Source: JAFEDN01 sp963818985 (GTDB lineage: Bacteria; Pseudomonadota; Gammaproteobacteria; Coxiellales; Coxiellaceae). Taken from it: a DNA stretch of 64,000 bases. The notes under the pieces were generated by a model. That model was given only the letters and a program-made list of their open reading frames with translations. It did no database searches and was not told the origin of the DNA. Positions 54,791-62,694 of the stretch are shown here, piece by piece. How positions within the stretch are numbered: position 1 is the stretch's first letter; every line of letters starts with the position of its first letter. The stretch lies in the NCBI GenBank assembly GCA_963818985.1, contig CAWFUJ010000010.1, positions 310,001 to 374,000 on the forward strand, in the 5' to 3' direction. The translations under genes were made by a program, and so were the position numbers.

Positions 54791-56404
54791 ATGTTAAAAA
54801 GAATTTATAGTTTTATTTCTCCTTCTCCAAAAGATGAAGAGCCTGCTATAAGAGACAGTGAGCTGGATTCGAGCGATGAAGACGGAAATTTTCAGCAGCT
54901 ACAAGAACCACAAGAAGTAGATGTAATTGAGCTCCCTAGCAATTGCAAAAGATTTACTTATCGATTAATCACTAATGGTGCGGCATATATCTCAAATATT
55001 TGTCAAGGGGGATTTTTTGCTTATTCTATGCAATTTGCAATCAAAGAAATATTTTCAGAGTGGGACTACGATATTGATTCATATAATCCTTTGGTTATAG
55101 GGATTGTTAGTCTTCTGGCACTGGCTAGTACTATATGCGACGCTTCTATGGGTAATCCACCTGAAATGGCGGATCTGCTTTCTACTCCAAATAGCTCAAA
55201 GATGAGTCAAAAATATTTACAAAATGTTAGCCCCTTAGGAAAAAGATTTGGTGCAATTTTTAAACATTTAAACTTGGCATCTTTATCATACTATATTATT
55301 TTTAATGTCTGTTCAGACGTTTTATCGATAGCATATACTACCAAAAATAGAATAGTTATCTTTTCATTGGGGATACCGCTTGTTTTCCTTAGTAGTGGTT
55401 TTGTTTATATTTTACTAAATACTAGGATTCGAGAACATACTTATTACTTTACTAGTAAACTGTTTAATCCTAATGAATCCATGTTCTTAATAGTAATTGA
55501 AAGTCCACTAAAATCTTTTGAAGTTACCTTACAAACTGTAAGTAGTGCAATGAATAGAGGTATAGGAAATGGCAATATTGTAAATCAAACTCTAATCTAC
55601 ATATTTTTTATGAATAGTAATTTAACAACTTCAAGGCTAACCTATTCTGGAATATTTTTTGGTGCGTACATTTCCATAATTTCGAGAACTTTAAATGTAA
55701 TTCATCAATTCTATAATCAGAAGTTTGCAGAAATAGGCAATGAAGATCTTAAAAAGACAAAGGTCTCTAAAGTCTGGTTTACTGTTGACGTAATAATGAC
55801 ATTATTAAGAGCATTTCCAGCTGGGATATTAATTTATCAATATACTGATAATAACTACAAATTACCGATGGGTATTTCATTAGGTATACTGATAGGAGTT
55901 CATAATATTTATGTACGCTATGAAAATCGTCGTTATCAAACTGCACTTGATAATTTACATATTCAAAATAAAAGCACTTTAACTTATAAGGTTCCTACTG
56001 ATTTATCTAAAGAGGAGCTGTTTGATGCTATTTCTGAGACATTTAAAACTCAACGGCTTAAAAACGTAGCGAGATTTTTTAATATATGTGGAAGAGCTTG
56101 CAGTTCTCTATCTTTTCTTGGTTTTCTACTTTCTTTAAATAAAGGCTTAAATATAAATGCCAACTTGCTCACCATAATATGCGTTCATCAGCTATGGGGA
56201 AATATAACATTGGAAAATGATTATAGTTTTTATCAAGACAATCTTGTTAATGTTTGGGCATACGATTCGGCTAAAATGTATATGGAAAAAATCAGACCAC
56301 AATTTGGTCGAATTTTTAGTTTTTTTTGGAAATCGAAAAAAGATTACTCTGTTAAATATTTACGAGAATTTCATAATAGTTTAGTTCCTTCAGTAACCCA
56401 ATAA
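54791..56404 (+). CDS. multi-pass membrane protein, paralogue 1 of a local family
   Basis: 537 residues from ATG 54791 (AAAAGGATT upstream, as in the second copy). After an acidic, Ser/Glu-rich cytoplasmic start (residues ~10-55) come about eight hydrophobic segments, e.g. NPLVIGIVSLLALASTIC, IVIFSLGIPLVFLSSGFVYILL and LLRAFPAGILIYQ. Family-wide motifs shared with the copy at 57762 are LxTNGAAYISN, STICDAS(M/I)xNPPE, SVxNRxIxNGNIV and VHQLWGNxTLENDxSFYQD, ending in FFWKSKKDY. No known transporter family is recognised. An IS481-like element separates it from the second copy. Host-membrane or envelope location both possible. Confidence 0.65.
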   Translation: MLKRIYSFISPSPKDEEPAIRDSELDSSDEDGNFQQLQEPQEVDVIELPSNCKRFTYRLITNGAAYISNICQGGFFAYSMQFAIKEIFSEWDYDIDSYNPLVIGIVSLLALASTICDASMGNPPEMADLLSTPNSSKMSQKYLQNVSPLGKRFGAIFKHLNLASLSYYIIFNVCSDVLSIAYTTKNRIVIFSLGIPLVFLSSGFVYILLNTRIREHTYYFTSKLFNPNESMFLIVIESPLKSFEVTLQTVSSAMNRGIGNGNIVNQTLIYIFFMNSNLTTSRLTYSGIFFGAYISIISRTLNVIHQFYNQKFAEIGNEDLKKTKVSKVWFTVDVIMTLLRAFPAGILIYQYTDNNYKLPMGISLGILIGVHNIYVRYENRRYQTALDNLHIQNKSTLTYKVPTDLSKEELFDAISETFKTQRLKNVARFFNICGRACSSLSFLGFLLSLNKGLNINANLLTIICVHQLWGNITLENDYSFYQDNLVNVWAYDSAKMYMEKIRPQFGRIFSFFWKSKKDYSVKYLREFHNSLVPSVTQ

Positions 56405-56551
56405 AGTTTTCTATACAATCAATCCAATCTGTATTCGGAGTGGATGAAGAGCATTTTTCTCCTGTGAATTGTAAACATATAGCAGCAATGAGTTTTTAGA
56501 TTTAAATCTTAAAAATCAAAAACTTGATATTTTTTTGCTTTTTTTAGGTGC

Positions 56552-57520
56552 TGTCCTGGTTCAGATACATGTGAGACAAAAATAGATAAAATAAAAGGCC
56601 TCTTAAACGCTTAAATTTAAAGGAAGCCTTTTATGCAGATCAAGAGCCTGCGGTTATTATCATACCGCAGTTGGAAAGTAGATGACAAAAATTATTTGCC
56701 TGAAGCAGAGTATCGTTTACAACAGTTAAATCATTTTGAACAACTTAAATCAGAGGGCTGTTCAGAGCAAACGGCTCTAAAGGTATTGGGCATTCCACGG
56801 GCAACCTATTACCGTCGGAAAGCTCATTACCAACAGTTTGGGAAAAAAGGCTTAGAAAGCAAAAGCTGCTGCTCTCATCAGCGGCGTCGTCCTGCTTGGG
56901 ATAAAGCGCTAGAGAAGCAAATATTAGCGTTAAGAAAACAATATCCGATGTGGGGTAAATTGAAATTAGCAGAACTCATTCGTAGAGAATATGTAAAAAC
57001 GGTAGCCATAAGTACCGTGGGACGCATACTCAAGGCATTAAAAAATCAAGGAAAAATAAAGCCGGTTACTTATTTTTATGGTCATACCCGTCAGCGACGG
57101 GCGCGAAGTTTTCATAATCACTCACAAAGATGGCGTCAAGGGATGAAGGCCAAAAAGCCTGGGGAGTTGATTCAAATTGATCACATGAAAGTTTATCCTC
57201 AACCTGGAAAGGGATTTGTCCATTTTAAGGCAACTTGTCCCATCACCAAAATCACCATTGCTCAAGCTTACTCCCGAGCAACCAGTCGCTGTGCCAAGGA
57301 ATTTTTGCTGTATTTGCAGCAGCAATTACCTTTCCCTGTTGACTCTATTCAGGTCGATGGCGGCAGTGAATTTAGGCCTGAGTTTGAGGCCTTATGCCAG
57401 CAGCAGAATATTCCTTTGTTTGTTTTACCGCCTCGTTCACCTGAAAAAAATGGTCAGGTGTAACGTGGCAATGGAACATTCAAGTATGAATTTTATTTTA
57501 CTTATCAGGGGCCGTGTTCA
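56552..57520 (+). mobile_element. IS481-like insertion sequence, truncated
   Basis: The left end lies near TGTCCTGGTTCAGATACATGTGAGACA (56552). The right part is missing: coding similarity stops at about 57513 and is followed at once by a degenerate IS6 left end (57528-57560). Confidence 0.6.
56633..57513 (+). pseudogene. IS481-like transposase with a nonsense mutation
   Basis: ATG 56633 with AGGAAG upstream. An N-terminal helix-turn-helix (SEGCSEQTALKVLGIPRATYYRR) precedes the DDE integrase core: LIQIDHMKVY (first Asp), VDSIQVDGGSEFRPEF (second Asp) and RSPEKNG (the Glu is normally two to three residues later). TAA at 57461-57463 stands where GAA (Glu) is expected; the same frame goes on as RGNGTFKYEFYFTYQGP before a TAG, then all similarity ends. 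So the catalytic Glu helix is interrupted and the C-terminus is deleted. It cannot move by itself. Confidence 0.78.
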
Positions 57521-57527
57521 GGATAGG

Positions 57528-57560
57528 GGATTGACCAGGAAAACTATTTGCGACACAATT
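57528..57560 (-). repeat. solo degenerate IS6 left end
   Basis: Minus strand reads AATTGTGTCGCAAATAGTTT then CCTGG, resembling the IS6 left end GGTTGTGTCGCAAATAATTTAACTGG. No IS6 transposase is next to it; it directly follows the truncated IS481-like element. Confidence 0.45.
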
Positions 57561-57761
57561 ATACAGCCGGTAGTATTATTAGTATAGGGCTAGAAGATAA
57601 AATAAAAAAAGTTGATCTAAAGTATATGCTATAGCTCTCGCCACTATTGACGGGGGTTTTCAAGTAAAATAAGTTCATTCATAACGCTTTTTTTATTCTC
57701 ATCGATTCATTAAAAAATGGATTTTGGGCAGTTTTTATATCACCAGTTGAAAAGGATTTAT

Positions 57762-59501
57762 ATGCTAAAAGATTTGTATGCTTATATGACAGGATGGTCG
57801 ATCTATTCGAAAAAAAATACTGCTAGTTTAGATTCAGACAAAATAGTTGGAGCAAATGATTTAAAAGAAAGTTTAATTCCCAAGGAAGTGACGAATAAAT
57901 CCGAGGTCACTGATTTTAACACTGGGATTGATAATGAGCAAATGTCTTCAGATATTCCTCGACTAACTAGCTTTGATTCAGAAGCCAAGAGTTCAGATGC
58001 TCCCGTGAGAGAAAAACAAAGCCACAAACCAAGGAGAGTTAAAAAGAATTGTAACAAAATATTTTATTTAATGCTTACTAATGGTGCTGCTTATATTTCC
58101 AATGTTTTTCACGGCATATTTTTTGCGGTAGCTGCGCACGCAGCCGTTAAGGGCACTTTGACTGAATTTGGAGTCGAAATTGGTGGATGGAATTATTTGG
58201 TCATCACTTCAATAGCAGGACTAGCTCTTTTAAGTACAATTTGCGATGCTTCCATTACCAATCCTCCCGAATCTGCCAGATATCTGTTAAATCAAAAAAA
58301 CTCCGATTTGGAAGAAAAATTATTAAAAGATCTTTCTCCATTTGTAAAAAAAATAGCCAAAACATTGGGTTACATAAACAAAGGAGTATTATTGTATTTT
58401 ATTATCTTTAATGCGGCTTCGGATATTTTACCTATAAGTTATATTACTTCTGATCTGCGAGTGATTATAACAATCGCTATTCCTTTAGTATCATTAAGCA
58501 CAGTTTTTCTTTATGTTTTGCTTAGTGCTAGGACACAGGAGCATACGTATGAGTTTATACGTCGGTTATTAAATAAAAATGAATCCATGTTATTGAATGC
58601 ACTTAAATCTTCCGTAAAATCGTCAGAAGTTATTCTCCAGTCTTTAAGCACTGCCATGAATCAAGCTATAGCTAATGGGAATATTGTTGCTCAAGTTTTA
58701 ACGTATATGTTTAGAATGCCAAATAATGCTGCTTATCGAATGCTGATTTATTCTGGCGTCGGGGTAGGCTTATATAGTTCGCTGTTTTCACGGGTATTAA
58801 ATGTTCATGGTCAATTTTTTAATATGGAATTTGGAAAAATTCCTACTGATATTTTACGGAAAACATCCGTATCAAAAATAGGCATTGGCTTTGATGTCGT
58901 GATGACTTCATTAAGAGCATTTCCTGCTGGAGTATTAATTTATCGTTATAGTTCCAATAATAAATTTCTAATCAGTATTCCAATTTCGCTTATTTTAGCC
59001 GGGCATAGTCTTTATGTTCGCTATATAAATCGTTTTTATCAATCGGCTTTAGAGAATTATAATATTGAGCTAAAAAAATCCTCTCATGACGAAAACATTG
59101 AACTTTCTTCGATTAAAATGTTTAATATAATTTCTGAGGCATATAAAACTCCAAGACTACAAACAATGGTCAAAGTATTTAATATAGGTGGAAGAGTTTG
59201 TGGCTCATTATCTTTTTTAGGATTTCTATTCTATCTTAATGAGGCTTTGAACATCAAAACTGATTTTTATACCATATTGTGTGTGCATCAATTGTGGGGA
59301 AATACAACTCTTGAAAATGATTTTAGCTTTTACCAAGATACTTTATTTAATATCTGGGCTTCTATTGGATCGAAAATGCATATGGAAAGCACTAAACCGT
59401 ACTATGGAAAATTACGTAGCTTTTTTTGGAAATCGGCTACGAATTATCCACCCGCCTATTTACAAAATTTTATGCCCAGCCAACCGCCAAGACTTGCTTA
59501 A
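57762..59501 (+). CDS. multi-pass membrane protein, paralogue 2
   Basis: 579 residues from ATG 57762, chosen because its leader (AAAAGGATTTAT) and first residues (MLKDLYAYM) line up with paralogue 1; an ATG at 57717 is also in frame. It has a longer polar N-terminus (~95 residues, Ser/Lys/Glu-rich) and then the same membrane core: LMLTNGAAYISNVF, STICDASITNPPE, SLSTAMNQAIANGNIV, SLRAFPAGVLIYR and CVHQLWGNTTLENDFSFYQD, ending in FFWKSATNYPPAYL. Clearly a tandem duplicate of 54791-56404. No known family. The variable N-terminus on a conserved membrane core suggests it is the functional or targeting part. Confidence 0.65.
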   Translation: MLKDLYAYMTGWSIYSKKNTASLDSDKIVGANDLKESLIPKEVTNKSEVTDFNTGIDNEQMSSDIPRLTSFDSEAKSSDAPVREKQSHKPRRVKKNCNKIFYLMLTNGAAYISNVFHGIFFAVAAHAAVKGTLTEFGVEIGGWNYLVITSIAGLALLSTICDASITNPPESARYLLNQKNSDLEEKLLKDLSPFVKKIAKTLGYINKGVLLYFIIFNAASDILPISYITSDLRVIITIAIPLVSLSTVFLYVLLSARTQEHTYEFIRRLLNKNESMLLNALKSSVKSSEVILQSLSTAMNQAIANGNIVAQVLTYMFRMPNNAAYRMLIYSGVGVGLYSSLFSRVLNVHGQFFNMEFGKIPTDILRKTSVSKIGIGFDVVMTSLRAFPAGVLIYRYSSNNKFLISIPISLILAGHSLYVRYINRFYQSALENYNIELKKSSHDENIELSSIKMFNIISEAYKTPRLQTMVKVFNIGGRVCGSLSFLGFLFYLNEALNIKTDFYTILCVHQLWGNTTLENDFSFYQDTLFNIWASIGSKMHMESTKPYYGKLRSFFWKSATNYPPAYLQNFMPSQPPRLA

Positions 59502-59551
59502 ATTTCAGATAACATCCAGGCTTCAGATCATCGAACCTGGATAAAATCTGT

Positions 59552-59832
59552 TTATCTAGGGACTAATTTATTACGAAATACTTCTAAATATTTTTCAGGG
59601 TAATCTCTTTTAGACTTCCAAAAAAAACTGATAGTCTTACCAAAATGTGGTGTTTTCCATATGTGGGTGAAGGAAATTCCTGTAGCTTATTGTATTTACT
59701 TCCATCTGGAAGCGACTCTTGTAGATTACTGTATTCACCTTCAGCTGGAAGTACTTCTTCGCTATGGATAACTGAAGAATTTGGAGAAGTTTTCCCAGTA
59801 CCGGTCATATAATTATAGAAACTTTGTAACAT
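59552..59832 (-). pseudogene. third paralogue of the membrane protein family, internally deleted
   Basis: ATG 59832 has AAAAAGGAGT upstream. The start MLQSFYNYMTGTGKTSPNSS matches the family N-terminus (MLKDLYAYMTGW). After about 58 residues, a different frame gives HFGKTISFFWKSKRDYPEK and YLEVFRNKLVPR, which is the family C-terminus (QFGRIFSFFWKSKKDYSVKYLREF). The whole membrane core has been deleted. It faces the two full copies. Confidence 0.7.
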
Positions 59833-60186
59833 AACTACTCCTTTTTAGAAAAAATAAAAAAAATCGTAAATCTTTAATTGACATCTAGTGTATGATTTGT
59901 TAAAAAGAAATTCCATACTGCAATTGTCCCACTGCGGTATTTATTTTTTAAAACTATTAATAAGAAATTTATTATGCCAATTAAATTTATGTGTTGGTAA
60001 TACGTTGCTTGTGTAGAATTAAAAAATATAATTCAAAGTCTGCAAATTTTAAGTGTAATGATGAAAACGATAGATACAATACAAGAAAAAAAATTTATGG
60101 ATAAGAGAAAATATAAAAAAATTTAAGAGTATTAAACCTGTTTTTTTAGGTGTTTGAAACTTTTTTAACATTAAAAGGATTTTAAA
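59833..60186. other. 354-bp AT-rich intergenic region
   Basis: No gene. Lies between divergent genes and should hold the promoter of the redox operon. Poly-A/T tracts are frequent; no clear operator was found. Confidence 0.4.
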
Positions 60187-61584
60187 ATGAAAAGATTATT
60201 GCTTATAAACTCAAGCCCAAACTTGTCAACTTCTACCTCTCGTCAATTAGCTAGTTATTTTACTACAGAATGGTCAAAAAAAAATCTAGATAGTGAAATT
60301 ATCCGGAGAGATATTGGCAAAGATCCGATTCCACATTTATTAGATGATACAGTTGAAGGTATTGTTTCCACAGAACTTAAAACAGAGCAGGGAAGAAAAA
60401 CCCGCCAATTGTCTGATACATTGATTAAAGAGTTAAAAGAGTGTAATCCTCTATTGATTGCTATGCCAATGCATAATTTTGGTATGCCATCTTCTTTAAA
60501 AGCTTATTTTGATCATGTTATACGATATGGAGTAACGGTAGGTAGTAAAGACTTTGCAGATAAACAAGTGATAATCATCACAACTGGCGGGGGTAATCAT
60601 GAGAACTCTGATCATGATTTTCAGGGGCCTCATATTCAGTATTTATTAGGTTTTATAGGTATTAAACCGGAACAAATAACTTTTGTAAGAGCACATAGCT
60701 TACTGTTCTCTGCACAACATAAAGCGAATTCTATTCTTAGCGCTGAAAAACAGATTGAAGTCATCGTGCAAAAACTATTAATAACGGCTCCGCAGGAAGA
60801 TAAGCGAATACTAAAATCTCAAGATGAATTTCCGGTAAATACCGACTATTTGTCTTTTTCAGCTAAATTATTTGAGCCGGTGAAAATCAAGAGTTATACA
60901 ATTCTCGGCATAGATGACAAGTCTCCTAGAAAGCTCGATGTTTTAGATGTAGGCTGTGGCATAGGCATTGATACCTTAAGAATGGCTGATTATTTAACTA
61001 AAGAAAGTCAAATCATCGGCATTGATATAGATCCTCAGTTAATTGAAACGGGTAATGCGCAGGCTTATATGCAAAATAAACTTAATGTAAAACATTATCA
61101 GATGGATGCCAGTAAAATATCGTATTTAGAGAAATTTGATGGCGTGAGAAGTGAGCGTTTATTTCAACATTTGAAAAACCCAGAAGAAGTCTTGGCCAAA
61201 ATGGCTCAAGCAGTCAAAGACCAAGGTATTGTAGTTGTGATTGATACTGATTGGGAAAGTTTAAATACTAAAGCACTATCGACAACTCAAAACAAAACAA
61301 TCAGTAAATTTTATTGTACAACTATACCTAATGGCGGGATAGCAAAAAATTTGACAACATTATTTGGTCGAGCAAATTTGTCAGAGATTAAACAAACACG
61401 ATTAAACATCCCGCTTGATAAGCAAGCATATGGCAGGATAACCAGACACACCACTCTTTTTGAAAAATGTTTTAATCCACAGGAATATAAAGCAGTCATG
61501 TCGAAAATTGACCAACAGCCGGATGATAAAGATTTCGGTTCTATTGAATCGGTCATTGTAAGTGGCATGAGAAGTAGGTTGTAG
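60187..61584 (+). CDS. FMN azoreductase/quinone reductase-like domain fused to a SAM methyltransferase
   Basis: 465 residues, ATG 60187 with AAAAGGAT upstream. Residues 1-200 match the AzoR flavodoxin fold: LLLINSSPNLSTSTSRQLA (FMN phosphate loop), LLIAMPMHNFGMPSSLKAYFDHVIRYGVT (flavin-ring site) and IIITTGGG. Residues ~215-465 form a class I methyltransferase: motif I VLDVGCGIG (252-260), IIGIDID (277-283) and RLFQHLKNPEEVLAKMAQAVKDQG, as in UbiE/ArsM-type enzymes. The fusion is unusual and suggests that a quinone-like or nitro-aromatic substrate is reduced and then methylated. First gene of a three-gene operon (13 and 8 bases between genes). Substrate unknown. Confidence 0.82.
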   Translation: MKRLLLINSSPNLSTSTSRQLASYFTTEWSKKNLDSEIIRRDIGKDPIPHLLDDTVEGIVSTELKTEQGRKTRQLSDTLIKELKECNPLLIAMPMHNFGMPSSLKAYFDHVIRYGVTVGSKDFADKQVIIITTGGGNHENSDHDFQGPHIQYLLGFIGIKPEQITFVRAHSLLFSAQHKANSILSAEKQIEVIVQKLLITAPQEDKRILKSQDEFPVNTDYLSFSAKLFEPVKIKSYTILGIDDKSPRKLDVLDVGCGIGIDTLRMADYLTKESQIIGIDIDPQLIETGNAQAYMQNKLNVKHYQMDASKISYLEKFDGVRSERLFQHLKNPEEVLAKMAQAVKDQGIVVVIDTDWESLNTKALSTTQNKTISKFYCTTIPNGGIAKNLTTLFGRANLSEIKQTRLNIPLDKQAYGRITRHTTLFEKCFNPQEYKAVMSKIDQQPDDKDFGSIESVIVSGMRSRL

Positions 61585-61597
61585 AGAAGTCATTGGT

Positions 61598-62686
61598 ATG
61601 AAAAACACCGCAGGTTTATCTGGTTTATTTGATGCGATTGATTTGAAGGGAATTCAACTCAAAAATAGGCTAGTGATGGCGCCTATGACTAGAAGTAGGT
61701 CGAATTCACAAGGTGAACCTGCGGATTTTGCTGTGGAATATTATAGCCAGCGTGCTGGAGCAGGATTAATTATAACAGAAGGGACTTCACCTTCTCCTAA
61801 TGGATACGGATATTCGCGTACCCCAGGAATTCATTCAGAATCACAGATTGAAATCTGGAAAAAAATAACAGAAAAAGTACATGAGCAAAATAGCAAAATT
61901 TTTCTTCAGATTATGCATGTTGGTCGAGTCGCTCATTGGTTGAATAAGTCTGAAGGCAGTAAAACAGTTTCTGCTTCTGCAATCAAAGCCGAAGGCCAAA
62001 TATATACCGATCAGCAAGGTTTACAAGACATGGTGATCCCGAAAGAATTATCAGTCAAAGGTATCCAATCGGTGATTGAAGAATATCGACAATCCACCGA
62101 AAACGCTTTTAAAAGTGGATTCGATGGAGTTGAATTACATGCGGCTAGTGGCTATCTGCCTATGCAATTTTTGTCAAGTAATACTAATTTACGCAAGGAC
62201 CAATATGGTGGCCCTATAGGTAATCGAATTCGATTTATTATAGAAGTATTGGAAGCTATGGCGAGTATAAAAGGCTCAAACCGGGTAGGAATTCGTATTT
62301 GGCCTGGTAGTACTTTTAATGATATTAAAGATTTAAATCCAATGGAAACATATACTGAGCTTCTGCGTGCTCTCAACAAACTAAATTTATTATATGTGCA
62401 TTCGATACGTTCCCCCGATAAAAATATTGATGTTTTTAAATTAGTTCGCCAAGAATTTAATGGTTTTGGTATTGTTAATGGAGGATTTGATTTGAATAAA
62501 GCACAAGAAGCCATTCAGGAAAAATTGGCTGATCTTGTATCTTTTGGCACACTTTATATTTCAAATCCTGATTTGGATATTCGATTTAAGAAAAACTATC
62601 CTCTGACCAGTCCTGATATAAATACATTTTATACCCCAGGAGCTAAAGGGTATATCGATTATTCAAATTATAATGAGGGTAAATAG
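61598..62686 (+). CDS. Old Yellow Enzyme family FMN oxidoreductase (NemA-like)
   Basis: 362 residues in a TIM barrel. NRLVMAPMTRSR (residues 23-34) and FLQIMHVGRVAH (102-113) are family motifs for FMN binding, and HAASGYLPMQFLS...NLRKDQYGG (181-206) is the active-site block. His181 and Tyr186 (proton donor) are kept, but position 184, normally His or Asn for binding the substrate carbonyl, is Ser. This may change substrate choice. Such enzymes reduce activated C=C or nitro groups with NAD(P)H. It starts 13 bases after the azoreductase-methyltransferase gene and ends 8 bases before the IDO-like gene, so the three products probably act in one pathway. Confidence 0.9.
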   Translation: MKNTAGLSGLFDAIDLKGIQLKNRLVMAPMTRSRSNSQGEPADFAVEYYSQRAGAGLIITEGTSPSPNGYGYSRTPGIHSESQIEIWKKITEKVHEQNSKIFLQIMHVGRVAHWLNKSEGSKTVSASAIKAEGQIYTDQQGLQDMVIPKELSVKGIQSVIEEYRQSTENAFKSGFDGVELHAASGYLPMQFLSSNTNLRKDQYGGPIGNRIRFIIEVLEAMASIKGSNRVGIRIWPGSTFNDIKDLNPMETYTELLRALNKLNLLYVHSIRSPDKNIDVFKLVRQEFNGFGIVNGGFDLNKAQEAIQEKLADLVSFGTLYISNPDLDIRFKKNYPLTSPDINTFYTPGAKGYIDYSNYNEGK

Positions 62687-62694
62687 GTACAAAT

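Noticed and set aside
57216..57587. 123-residue plus-strand frame over the end of the IS481-like transposase
   Set aside because: Out-of-frame with the transposase, which reads on in its own frame past the TAA at 57461.
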